DNA of 64,000 bases from Ornithodoros turicata. Its lineage: Eukaryota; Arthropoda; Arachnida; Ixodida; Argasidae. Below are positions 1 through 10,860 of this stretch, in pieces (within the stretch, counting starts at the first letter, position 1; the number at the start of each line of letters is the position of its first letter). The DNA lies in contig NC_088203.1 of the NCBI RefSeq assembly GCF_037126465.1, forward strand, positions 54,101,581 through 54,165,580. Reading direction: 5' to 3'. The position numbers and the translations under genes are program-made. Below the pieces are notes generated by a model. The model was not told the DNA's origin. It did no database searches and saw nothing but the letters and a program-made list of their open reading frames with translations.

Positions 1-2600
1 TGCTCTCAGGAGGACATCCTTACGGAGAGAATATGTCACTACTCTACGACGAAATACCTAAAAAAAATTGTTTGAATAGGGGCGCAAGCGAAACAGGAGG
101 CAATCTGCGCTTTTCTCCCAGATTTTGAAAGTGAAGGCTAATTAGCAATGTTGTAGCTGTACGCTCTCTTCGAAAGGATCTCGATCCCTCTGATGCCGCC
201 GAACACTCCCTCCGTGTACCCTTCACAGCTTTAAGGGAGGAAGAAAGAAACGAACGCCCTGGGGCCTCATCTTTAACATGTTATCCTATAACGCCCGTTA
301 ACTACACATCACTTCGGCCCGTGATTCACTACGTGTTCTTCTGCGAGCATTCCAAGCGTTATCGGGGCTCTGTAGTAAATAGTGAGTTTTAGTATACCGT
401 TGATAAAGTTATCGTCTCTATCGGAACCAATCGCACTCGTGCGTGACTCAGAATCTTATCCACTGATTGGTTCCGATTGATAAAGTGAGACGCTATCCAC
501 GTTATCAACGGTCTGCTAAAACTCTCTAATAATAAATACTTACGATAAACGGGGATACCCCCATCCCGAGTGAAGATGAAGATATCTGAAAGAGTGAAAA
601 AAATAATTCGTGGAATCTCTACAACGCATTCCACACTATAGGCTGCGTTGAGCTTGCTGGGACCGTGCAACAGGGTTTCCCTTTACAAAGAAGCCACGAA
701 AATGCCTACAACCCCCCGCCCCCGGATGACTGGCTACAAGCGTGCTATAAAGGATGTTCCAGTTAAGGGATGGTCTCGCACAGATCGACTGATTCCGAAA
801 CTTAGCGGAAGCTATATCACGGGTGCTACAGGAACATAGTCGCGAAAGTTGCGTCCAAAACACCGACGTGGTTTTCGAAAAATGTACAGAAATATGCCGT
901 AATAGCAGACGCTGGAAGCTGCAGCTCGATTAACTCCCTCTCATGCAACGACGGGAGTGACATCGTTATACGGTGACCACGGAGGAAGGTTGGGGCGACC
1001 GAATAACGAAAGAATTGTTTGCGATTGGAAGTTGCCATGCGCCACGTCGCAATGTCTGACAGCGAATTTGGCGGTAGTGACAGGTCGATATCACTGAGCG
1101 GTGAAGATGAGTTCATCAGGCCAGACCGACTGAATTAGGAGACGTCGATGACCTCAACGCAGCTGGCCCTTTGCCACAACAACGATGGCCAGCCAGTGGA
1201 AATGAATGATTAACCCATCGACAAATGCGCACTTTTATGCGTTTCCTGATCCTGATCGTGACACCGCTTCTGAATTCTAAATTGTACAAACGTTGCAGGT
1301 GTGTCTGTAGCCACCGCTCGCCGCAAGAGGCTTACGAGCACATATACTCTATGGCTGTAGACAGTGACGACGCCGGATGACGCTGCATCACAAAATATGC
1401 GCTCTTCCCCGATTTTTGCGCACGTCGGGAACAGTGTCAGCTGCGCTTCGTTTCTTTGATACAGCGGCTGGATCGAACGATAACCGGCATAAGATTCTCA
1501 ACTTACACTATTGTTTATAGAATGGGGATATCTTTGTCTAAGGGAATAGGCGATGTGTTGTCCGCATAATTCGCCCTACCGTCACGTACACAGGCTGTAA
1601 AGGTGTACCTTTGTTGCACAGTTTTTTGTTTGCATACAAACATGTGTGTGCAATGGTACACCATGCAAAATTTCAGGGCTTGGGCACTTGGTCGTAAGCA
1701 TCGCGACTAGGATACCCTTCTGAAGGCAGCTACTCTCAGTATCCATTCGAACAAGTGGCAGGAGGTTGTCAAAGTGATAAGCGAAGGCATTCCTTCCATG
1801 TCATTGCACCTGCAGCAAATGTGAAAATCAAGGAGAGGCTGATCTACGTTGAAAAAGCCCCTTTCAATGCCATCCCATAAGTACGCATCAAAGATCATGC
1901 CTCTGCGTAGAATAAGGCCTTATCATCCTTATCATCATTGATGTATTTATTTATGTGCATTCCTCAATGGCATCACAAAGGCGTTACGTTTCTCGAACGT
2001 TTCTCAAAGTAAGACAGGAACCGCTCATATCACGTCAGTGATGAGCCCATACTAGCTCACATTTGAATTCGGTGTCAGGGGTTGAGTGGTAACATGTCGG
2101 TTGCATGCCATTTCGCCTATTTCCATATCGCCTAATCCGTATTATCGGACTAAGGATGCGGGAGGGATGAGTGCGTTAGACAAAAAGAGGGCTGCGGGTG
2201 CACTTTCATAAGGCGAAACGGTACTATCGACAAGTGGCCGCTATTTACATGCCCCGCTCCTACAGTGACGTGTGCAAGAAATGAATGGGGTCGTCCGACG
2301 ACGACCTTACGTTGTACGAAACAAGGTCCCTTTACATTTGCAAACGAAAGCGTCTGCAATACCACTAATAAAACGAAATAAATAATTATCGAGAATATAA
2401 TAGATATAATCGATGGATAGATGAATATTCAACGTAAAAAAGGGATAAGTTTCCATACAGACTGGACGCGGAAAGGGTCCTGCTACCACTTTGGAGAATC
2501 ACTAGCAGGGACACTGGGTCTCGTGAGGACTCAAGGAATTGGACTTGGAATGAAAAGGAAAAGAGACAGGTTTTTGGGTGAAATATGAAAGTCACTGAAA
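1..2600. other. Stretch without a recognisable gene; one short MITE inside
   Basis: I see no open frame with family resemblance in this stretch; the frames present are short and lack motifs. It contains the inverted-repeat element at 382-526 and a weak imperfect hairpin around 1603-1663, whose arms read GGTGTACC/GGTACACC. Nothing else stands out. Confidence 0.5.
382..526. mobile_element. MITE-like inverted-repeat element, about 145 bp
   Basis: The left end reads GAGTTTTAGTATACCGTTGA. The right end, read on the other strand, reads GAGTTTTAGCAGACCGTTGA. The match continues imperfectly inward through a GGAACCAATC block found on both arms, so most of the element folds into one hairpin. No coding capacity and no clear target duplication are visible. 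The class of transposon is not determined. Confidence 0.6.
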
Positions 2601-2605
2601 AGGTT

Positions 2606-2682
2606 AGCCAGCTGTAGGATTCGAACCCACATCTTCTGGATTTCCGGTCCAGGGCTCTACCAATTGAGCTAAGCTAACACGC
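2606..2682 (-). repeat. tRNA-like head of a retroposon (SINE), minus strand
   Basis: Read on the minus strand, this folds as a near-complete cloverleaf. A 7-bp acceptor stem joins GTTAGCT to GGCTAAC, the D stem is GCTC/GAGC, the anticodon stem is CTGGA/TCCAG, and the T arm contains the B-box GGTTCGAATCC. The anticodon loop CCGGAAA has C where the universal U33 should be. The sequence continues into the tail CTTTTCAGTGACTTTC shared with other copies in the window. I therefore call it a tRNA-derived retroposon head, not a working tRNA gene. Confidence 0.65.
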
Positions 2683-2815
2683 CTTCTCAGCGACCTCCAG
2701 GGTGCGTCACCTGAAGGAACAAACCAGTCACTCTCTCTCACTCATCCTCCTTTCACTTTTACAGTTTTGCTCACTCATACACACATTCATACGACAGCGA
2801 TCGACGCCAGCAACA

Positions 2816-3097
2816 AATGTTGAACATGAGAGAACTGATGAGAAAGTCACTGAAAAGGTTAGCCAGCTGTAGGACTCGAACCCACATCTTCTGGACTATC
2901 TTATTTATATGGCATCTTCTGGATCATTGGTAGAGTCCTGGAACGGTAATCCAGAAGATGTGGGTTCGAGTCCTACAGCTGGCTAACATTTTCAGTGACT
3001 TTCATCTTTCATCGTTAATTTCTTAGGCAATTTGAGGCTTTGTATGTATTTCTCCCTTCTATGTTGTTCCAGCCTCAGAACATCAGTTCTCCCAGGT
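2816..3097. repeat. Inverted pair of the tRNA-containing retroposon
   Basis: Two copies of the tRNA-like head (B-box GGTTCGAGTCC on one strand and its complement on the other) face each other around a spacer of about 55 bp. The right copy carries the full tail, ending in CCTCAGAACATCAGTTCTC. The left copy has lost roughly 75 bp of the tail but still begins with GAGAGAACTGATG, the complement of the tail end. The pair is therefore a foldback dimer. The same family recurs at 2606, 9224, 16892 and 22985. Confidence 0.7.
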
Positions 3098-4239
3098 ATT
3101 TGGGTTTTTGGTAACTTCAGAAAAATAAAGAAAACTTGAGGAGGGAATACGACGGGCATGGCCAACGATACACCGTGACCAACCAAATGGTCGTGGCGTG
3201 GTTCCTGTGCACGTGACCTGTTGCAGACCGCATGAATTAAGCACGCAGAAACAAAGTATAACAGGCAAACCTGCAAGAGGTTTACCTGAAATAGGCAAAG
3301 TGACTTTTGACAGCACACTTGAATAACACCAGCAAAGGGCGGCAAGTTGCGGATGCGTAATCAAGTTTGACTTTCCGACAAAATTTCTTGCATTTACTTT
3401 TCAGGAAGTGCAAAAAATGTATTACACGCAATACTATGCTTGGATAAAGCCAGTGAGATTGTAAAGGTATGTGAAGATGCGAAAGTGGCTTTTGGCATCA
3501 CTCCAGTGGACCACCACCTTTCATCACGTGACACTTATCAGTGGGCGATGTGTAAGTGACTCAGCATACATTAGGCCAAATAGGACCCCCTTGAGTTGGA
3601 AGTTGGTGAACCTCTTATGGGATTGCGAGATAATTCGCTAAAACGCATTAGCAGAAATGGGAATAGGCGAATTGGGAAGACACGAACATGTCCAGCATGT
3701 TAGTATAAAAGATATAACTTTGACAAATGCGTAAGAGCCTGTGTGTGTGAGCTTGTGCTCTTGTGGCAGGTGGTTTGCAACTTGTTCGCCTCTTATTTTT
3801 GCATGTATCACACAGGTGTGTTCATGATCCTATACTGGCTCATATTTTGATTCATTCTCAGCTTTTGCATGCTGACATGTTCAGCACGTTGAATATACAA
3901 GATGTGGAAATCTACAAGATGGAACAGCGGTCTGCCTTATTTTTGCTTATGTTACACCAGTGTGTTCATGATTCGCTGCCAGCAGTGTCAAGCTAGCATG
4001 TTGATTATAAAGGTTGCGGTTGTATTGTATGTCCACAGCACAACCAACTGCGTAGAAATGGTGTAGCTGGTGTAGCTGGTGTAGCTGGCACGGAAAGGCT
4101 TATGGGAACTTAAAGCCAGTGGCCTCCTTGCTTGAACATCAGGTCGTCTTGCTTGAACATCACATCACATCAGCATTATGCAGGAAACAAATAAACAGGT
4201 GTGAACTTTGCGAATTTAGGTTGCTATATCTGTGCCCGT
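3098..4239. other. Stretch without a recognisable gene; a diverged local duplication
   Basis: No frame here resembles a known family. Two diverged copies of a segment (CTTATTTTTGC followed by GTGTGTTCATGAT) lie about 150 bp apart near 3790 and 3940. A 9-bp unit GTGTAGCTG is repeated three times near 4060-4088. Confidence 0.45.
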
Positions 4240-4247
4240 CAATATAG

Positions 4248-5244
4248 CAGTGTTGCGGATTTGGCCGCTCAAATCGGATTTAAATCAAATCCGCATTTTT
4301 TCTCAAGGTAGTAAATCAAATCCAAATCAAGTCCGGATTTAATTTTCGCAAGTTAAATCAAATCCTTTTAAATCCGGATTTGTTTTTCCGGACCTAAATC
4401 AAATCTGCTTTTAAATCCGGATTTATCGAATCTTTTGACAAATCCGGAAGCCAAAATTCGTGCAGTAGCATTACTAAACCTATAACCGTGTCTACAAATT
4501 ACTAATACTGCACGTATTCACTAAACAGCGCTTAAATAACAGCGTGATGTGGCACAAAGAGCAATAAATTTCGTCTGATTGACGAGGATATAAAGGGCCA
4601 ACCTATCAATCCGGTGGCCGAAATTTCATTCATATTTTAGGACATAAATTTTTTAGTTTAGGACGACATGTTCAGTTCTATTCACTTTGTTTTGACGTGA
4701 ATGCGTGTACCTTATGCGTTCATATGATGGCGAAGACCAAGAGTTTCGCGACATGATTTGGCAAGCTTGAAACCGGTCGTGCTTGAAGACTCAGCTAGAG
4801 GTCCACGGGAAAGGTGCTGTCCAATGGACAGAATAACGTTAACTGCGTTCAAAGAACTGCACCCGGTGCTCCCTCGGTGCGGTGAGGGCAAGTGATTGGA
4901 ACAAAACGGCTACTCCTGTCGCTCTGGAGAGAGGACGCCGCTAGTGCGTGTGCAGATTTCAGACAAGGTCACATCAATTCGCGTAGAATGTGAAACGGCA
5001 CTTCGCTCAATTTCAAATCCATGCATCTTGCGAGGGAGCTTGGCGAAATCCATGCGCAAATCCGCTGAAAAAGGGGCGATTCAATCCAAATCCAAATCAT
5101 TCGTGAAAAATTCGATTCAATCCAAATCCAAATCCTGCCCATATTTTTTTGCGCAAAATCAAATCGCAAATCAAATCCGCCAGCCCTCTGGTGGATTTAA
5201 ATCCGGATTTAAATCAAATCCGTGGATTCAAATCCGCAACACTG
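4248..5244. mobile_element. Non-autonomous hAT element, 997 bp, with 8-bp target duplication
   Basis: The left end is CAGTGTTGCGGATTT and the right end is its exact reverse complement, a perfect 15-bp terminal inverted repeat. The flanks are identical: CAATATAG at 4240-4247 and again at 5245-5252. A terminus starting CAGTG plus an 8-bp target duplication is the hAT signature. Both subterminal regions (4255-4440 and 5070-5235) are packed with AAATCC/GGATTT hexamers, which may act as transposase binding sites. No transposase is encoded, so the element depends on a partner elsewhere. The perfect duplication suggests a fairly recent insertion. Confidence 0.9.
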
Positions 5245-5252
5245 CAATATAG

Positions 5253-7638
5253 AGGGTGTCGCAGAAAACGTATCATTGAATTATAATTTAAAAAAACCTG
5301 CAACACAGACTCATGCAGCCAACAATATTTGTTTTTACTGGGTTTCTGCCACCTCCTGATGGGAGTGTCGTATAACGTAAATTTAATTATGTAAATTTTT
5401 GGGAGCTCAAGTTTGAAATTTGCCACTTTTTACCCCACCAATGTGAAGGGTGTCTCTCATTTACAGATTAATACACAGATTAATGATAATTGACAGTGAT
5501 ATTCAGGAGCTAGCCATCCGGAAAAAATATACCCGAACATCATGCTCTACGGAGCTCCCACAGGACAGCGCAAAGTGAATTTTTCAGCGCAATCTTTGTC
5601 GGTCCGACGAAAGGAGGTTCGAAACCCAGCCCACCGCAGCGTCGGAGAAAGGAAGAACAGGGGCATGGCTTATCGAGTGTGACTTTCGCTGGGATAGTGC
5701 TTTCCCTATTTTAGGAACTGCTTCTTTTTCTACTATCACTCTGTGGGCTGGCTTTGGAACCTCCTTTCATGTGTCTGTGAGCAATTGCGCTCGAAAAGTC
5801 ATTTACCGTCCCTTTAATTCGCGAACGGGTGCAACAATCGAAGAACCTTTCTCTACAAGTACCTCTTCCAGACTGCCTGCAAGCTGAGTCAAGTGTGAAT
5901 GAGCGAGAGGCGCTCATTTCATAATAATGAGTTTCGTGAAAAGCAAACGAAGAAAATGAAAATACGTAAACGTATAATACCAATTTCAGTGCCAAATGGA
6001 GCCCTGTTTTTTCACGAGTTTAAATTTTGTATTAATTAACGAGCACTCATGGCACTCATTCCGACAGTACGCAGCCTGTAGGCGGTACAGAGTTGAACTG
6101 TTGCACCCGTTCGCGGATTATTCAGACCAGGGATTTAAATGAAACACCCTGTACGGTAAATACACTGGTATATGGCAACTACGGGTGGTCGAAAATGCGT
6201 GGCCACTTGTTTTGCCAGATCCAGAGGAGTTAGTGTTCGATTGGTCAAAGCGTAGCAGTGTCGCATGTTCAGGTGGCACGCCGAACGCCAGGAATTTGCC
6301 AGACTGCACTTTTTTAGCCAGTCTTGGCGAAACCGACACTGGTTTCACATCACCCAGTGTAGACACACCACCGACACCGTGTGATTTCACGGGATATATT
6401 GGGGACACCTCTTCAAAATGGTCGACAACGGGAGGCGTACGCCTTTTTTCTACCGACAATGCGCCGCATAGCTTGTAGCCATAACTAGTAGTAGCCGCAT
6501 AGCTAGTAGTCGCACAAAGTATATGAGACGCACAGCAAGTTCCTCTCAAGAAATCAAAAACTGAGTGTAAGTGGACAGGTTCTTACTGGACCTCTAGTAA
6601 ATACTCACAAATAAGTCCTGCGCCGATCAAAAGCACCACCAAAAGCCAGACCCTGAAAGAACAGAACAGAACGTAAAGAGTAAGATTTTCGGAAGTATAA
6701 GGGGGGAAAAGTGGGCAAAAGTTATACCGCCAAGGCCAGAGCAGGTCCGCGTGACGTCATTCTACTCGGATGGGTCCCGGCCACTTACACGAATGTACTA
6801 GAGTTACATTTATCTAGATATATGAGAATATGGGTTATTCTGTGTTGAACAGAAAAATTTAGGCATCCGATAATATGCAACAGGCAACACGGGACCATTT
6901 AGCTTTATTTTAATTGAATGCAAATTAAATTTAATGCAATTCAGAGACGGTTAAGTCAACTATTAGGTGGCTTTTTGCTTGTTCCTAAACGATTTCTTTT
7001 TTTATCATATTGACTCGGCATTTTCCAGAAGATTTTCCTGTTTTCAAATACACCTTGCGCAAAGCAGAAGTGCCACACAGAGGCGACCGACCAACGACAC
7101 AGACTGGCAGTGTCTTGTTTGCAAAGGACGGCGGGGCAAAATAGCACTGGGTACTGTATGGTTTTATTGCACATCACGTGAGGTTCTTCATCAGGGAGGG
7201 TTGTGTAGGGGCCCACGGGCTTAACTGCTTGGGTTACCAGGGCGTGTCTCATCTTCCCCCGAGGTTTGGGGGAGATGACACAATGGCAGTGGCAATGACA
7301 ATGGCATTGTATTGTGTTGTATAGACAGTGTATTGATATTGACATTGTATTGTTTATTTACATTGAATTTCTTGTTGTGTGCGTATTTTAGACCGCTTCG
7401 TTTGTTCTGCTTTTGCAGGTCAGAAGTTCTAGACCACTCAGAACGTGTCCATGTCTAGTTCGGAAAATTGGAAAATTTCGCGTTCGATCGCAAATTTGTC
7501 TCGCCTTGCACCACCTTACCCTTCAGTCATAAAAATGAACACCACCAAATAACACACTCCTAGCCAACTACAAATCCGAGTGACATCCTTCTCTCCGCTG
7601 ACTTGTTGAAAATGGGAGACGCACGCCTTTTTGTGACA
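5253..7638. other. Stretch without a recognisable gene; ends of dispersed repeats
   Basis: No convincing gene. At 5254 a motif AGGGTGTCGCAGAAAACG looks like a repeat terminus. At 6107-6165 there is a terminus reading, on the minus strand, CAGGGTGTTTCATTTAAATC followed by a block ending CCGCGAACGGGTGCAAC. This is the same kind of end seen at 10262-10860 and 56457-56830. Frames between 6118 and 6549 are open but show no recognisable motif. A CATTGTATTG-rich low-complexity patch lies near 7270-7370. Confidence 0.45.
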
Positions 7639-7646
7639 CTTGTGAG

Positions 7647-8569
7647 CAGGGTTGTTAAGTAATTGAGTAAAAGTATCTGAGTACGTGTACTTAGATACTT
7701 TTTATGTATCTTGAGGAAATATTAGATACATTTTCAAACACGCACTTCTAACTGTAACTTCATTACTTTTTCAGTAACTTGTATCTGTCTTTTTGAGTAT
7801 TTTTTGAGTAAAAACGACGCAACACCGTCGCCGAGCAGGAGGTGGCGCGAAGGGTGCGCCGACACTAGGGATCCTCCATGCGCATGACAAGCAGCAGAAA
7901 CTCGTCGTGGTCGTGGCTCCCTACCCGACACCAGGCACGAGCTCCACTCCTCGCCCTTCCTGCGGGTGCTCACGCCCTCGCACTCGCAAGTGACATTCTT
8001 TGTTCCTCGCCACGGGAGCCTTGGCGGTAGTGAAGAGAATGGCCGAGTTTGAAGGCGTCGACGCCACCTCGGGCGCGGACGTCGTCTGTGAGGCTGTAGC
8101 TACGAGTAGCCCGAGCAAAGTCGCCTCCGTTCAGTCAGAGGTGCTGTGGCCACAATATCAAGAGCACTTTAAAGTCATCAGAACGAAGGAGAACGGCAAT
8201 CTTGAGGTGAAGTGTCTCCGCTGTGAGCCGAAGACGAAGTTCCTGAGCGTCTCACCCGTCCCTGTCTCGGTTACCCCCAGTTTAGAGGTTCCTTTCAATT
8301 TTTCGCCTGCAATTATGTACGATTACCCAAGAAGAGTTGTCTCTGTGGCTCTAGAGTGACACCTATCATGAGCCAAAGGCGAAAGATATGGTCTGCGTAC
8401 AGAATTGCAAAGAGTAACTCCACCCGTAGTCGGATACTTTTCTAAGGTATTTGTAACTGTATCTCAGTATTTTTTCCTGTCAGTAACTCTAACTGTAACT
8501 TAATTACTTTTGAAGCTGAGTATCTAAGTGTAACTTAGTTACTTTTGAAAAGCAACTTTAACAACCCTG
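7647..8569 (+). mobile_element. Internally deleted hAT element, 923 bp, with 8-bp target duplication
   Basis: The termini are CAGGGTTGTTAA and its reverse complement TTAACAACCCTG. The flanks are CTTGTGAG (7639-7646) and CTTATGAG (8570-8577), an 8-bp duplication with one mismatch. Subterminal sequences are rich in AGTAACT/AGTTACT steps on both sides. Inside lies the start of a BED-finger reading frame (8000-8359) but nothing of the catalytic domain. This is therefore a deletion derivative of an autonomous hAT transposon rather than an unrelated MITE. One mismatch in the duplication implies moderate age. Confidence 0.88.
8000..8359 (+). pseudogene. Truncated hAT transposase: BED zinc-finger start only
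   Basis: The frame of about 119 codons lies inside the 923-bp hAT element. After an acidic, alanine-rich leader, residues 48-75 read like the front of a BED finger. There is an aromatic WPQYQEHF segment, a charged KENGNLEVKC segment, and a C-x2-C pair (CLRC) followed by a KFLS segment. The second half of the finger (the H-x3-5-H or H-x-C pair), the DDE catalytic core and the hAT dimerisation domain are absent because the element jumps to its right terminus. BED fingers normally bind the ends of hAT elements. The product, if made, could not transpose DNA but might still contact it. The choice of start codon is uncertain. Confidence 0.6.
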
Positions 8570-8577
8570 CTTATGAG

Positions 8578-10261
8578 ACAGTAAGGGTGTGTTATACGGC
8601 AAAGCTCAGCTCCTGACCCCAATGGCACGAAGTCCTGCTTACCAGGTCTTTAACTTCTCCCGGCGAGTTTTATCTGAAAAAAAAAAGTGATTTCCTCGTA
8701 TGCTCACACCGTTTTGCGAGAGAAGCAATCTAGCGTACTTACCACTCTGCATGGATGTTGAGGCATCCGCGTGGGTTGCTGAAAGAAAGGTGTTGCGGTC
8801 AGTGTACATTGAAGCGGTATGTGGCATCGCACAAACCGGCACACAAACGTGCAGTTGTAAGCTCATGAAAAACAGAGCATGCGTCGTAAGTAGAACAACA
8901 TCAGTGTCACACCGTCCGCCATGAATGAGCCGCTCTCTGGTTTTGTTGGCCTTCCATACTCGCAGGATATTCTCCTCGATGCGTGTCGCATACAAGCGTG
9001 GATACAGTTTTATATCGGTCAAATAGGCTATCACAATTTTGGAAATTTGTTCTTGCGGCTTCCAGGATCTGTATTTGTTATTACAAAAAAACTGAAACAG
9101 AATTCAGGGAACAGTAACTGAAGTCATAAAGGAAACGCGTGTTATCTCAGCCTCAACAGACAATCACAAGGATTGACGGTTTATTTTATTTTTTTCTAGA
9201 GTTCAGACGCACAACATGTTACGATGGATTTGTCCTTTCTATGTTGTTCCAGCCTCAGAACATCAGTTCTCTCATGTTCAACATGTTACGGCCTTAGAGG
9301 AGGTCACTGTAATTGTGTCTTCTAGTTTATCTTGGCGGTATACCGAAGGAATTGCCAATACGGTTGAATCAATGTAGAACAAAGGAAGATAGCTCGCCAC
9401 TGTGCGGCTAGTTCGTAAAGCGCGGCCGCCGAGATACTGCATGTCGCCGTCGCCACCGTGTTTGCATTACGACAAAGATGGTAGCAAAATCACAATAATT
9501 TGCGGAACGGCTTATTGACATAGTCTTTGGCGTAGTCAATTTGCGGAAGAGATCGACAAACGAAGTAGTGTGGGCATGAACGAGGCCCAATTGCGTCTAG
9601 GTGCAGCACGGCCAATGGGCGTAACCACAGGATTTGACGCAAACCCGCCATTGTTGTAACTATCCTCAAGCGGGCGCTTTTGGGAAAACTGCATTCTCGT
9701 CCTGGTCGCACGTCGTAGAAAACATCACTTTGAGGTCATGTGACTTTGTTTACATGTCGTTTTGCCGCTTGCCGACATATTTCCGTCGTCATAACGCCAA
9801 GAGATGGACGTATTTCGCCAGCGTAAATTATGCGGGGCTTCTTCCCCAACATGGTAGCCCATTTCACCTTACTTTTAGGTCCATTGAAGTTCTTTAATTT
9901 GTGAGTGAAAGAGCATGTTGGAGCGCAAGTGGAAGGGGTGCCCTCTGTGCAGACAAGGCGCGAGTTATTTCTTAGTCTGCATTAGCTAGCAACAGAGACC
10001 AACGAGAGCGAGAATTTGAGCGGTCCAGTAGCAGCGACTCCATGCAGTACGCAAGAAGCACGGAGAACGAGCATGGAGAACGGCGGATTCTTCCGTGTCG
10101 TATGTTTGAAGCAGATAATCTCCAACAGTTTGTCACACATAGTTCCATGATTTGGTGGTAGACATGAAGCATACGAGCATACGTACCATGTACAGTCTCA
10201 CAGGATGCGTCGCGCGTCGGCTCTAGAAGACAAGCACGAAATGTTCGTTCAGGGTATTGTA
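8578..10261. other. Stretch without a recognisable gene, apart from a short retroposon fragment
   Basis: Frames at 8639-9034 (minus) and 9634-9897 (plus) are open but show no motif I recognise. The retroposon scrap at 9224-9278 is described separately. Nothing else is supported. Confidence 0.45.
9212..9290 (+). repeat. 5-prime-truncated retroposon tail with 12-bp target duplication
   Basis: A 55-bp piece (9224-9278) matches the tail of the tRNA-containing family, including TATGTTGTTCCAGCCTCAGA and the end CATCAGTTCTCTCATGTT. It is bracketed by perfect copies of CAACATGTTACG at 9212-9223 and 9279-9290. A target duplication together with loss of everything upstream is the footprint of target-primed reverse transcription. 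It also fixes the 3-prime end of the family, which is not a poly-A tail. Confidence 0.8.
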
Positions 10262-10860
10262 ACAAAACCCCGGGATAAATCCCCGGGATAAATATTTCGC
10301 GAACATTTTTTTACGTGGCTGTGCGCCGTCTGAATGAATAGGGGGCACTCACAACTTTTAGAGAAAAAAATCTGCCACCGAAGCAGGTCATTTGTTGCTC
10401 TAATTAATTTGTTTTGGTTTACGTTTCGGTTGTTACAGTTACGTTTCGGACGCATTTATTTTGTCGCGGCTCGTCGCGGTGAAGCTCATAAGGACTAATT
10501 CATTGGTGTACGAAGTGAAGACCCTCATTTTGCGCTTCACTGCGACCATCCGCGACAATAATATGTGAACCGAAACAAATTAATTACTGCAACAGATGAC
10601 CTGCTTCAGCGGCACTGAATGTCCCGAAAGGCGTAGCACCTATTTTAATGACGACAAGGCCCTGCTTTATAAGCTATGTTTCTTTCTTTTTTTTTCTTTT
10701 TTTTTGGGGGGGGGGTTGGATTTGTATTTATTTAACCAATGAGCTCCTCTATTTATTCACACGGTGCGCAGAATGGGACAGATACTTGTGAGGAAGAGAG
10801 TTCGTAGATTGGTGCATCCGTCCGCGAACTATTTAGCCCGTGGATTTAACAGCCGGTATA
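10262..10860. mobile_element. Inverted-repeat MITE sharing a family with 56457-56830
   Basis: Arms of about 50 bp (10373-10420 and 10562-10613) pair around GAAGCAGGTCAT and the complement ATGACCTGCTTC, with a TAATTAATTTGTTT block on each arm. The outer right part (around 10625-10680) matches the copy at 56590-56680 in inverse orientation, through GTAGCACC and TAGCTAT-type blocks. The far right end (10810-10860) is a decayed version of the CAGGGTGTTTCA terminus. It is non-coding. The exact outer ends are not fixed. Confidence 0.55.

Noticed and set aside
2606..2682. Functional tRNA gene
   Set aside because: The cloverleaf folds, but position 33 is C and the sequence continues into the repeat tail shared with other copies, so it is a retroposon head.
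6118..6549. A 143-codon minus-strand frame as a gene
   Set aside because: It overlaps an open frame on the other strand and includes a MITE terminus at its end. No domain is visible.
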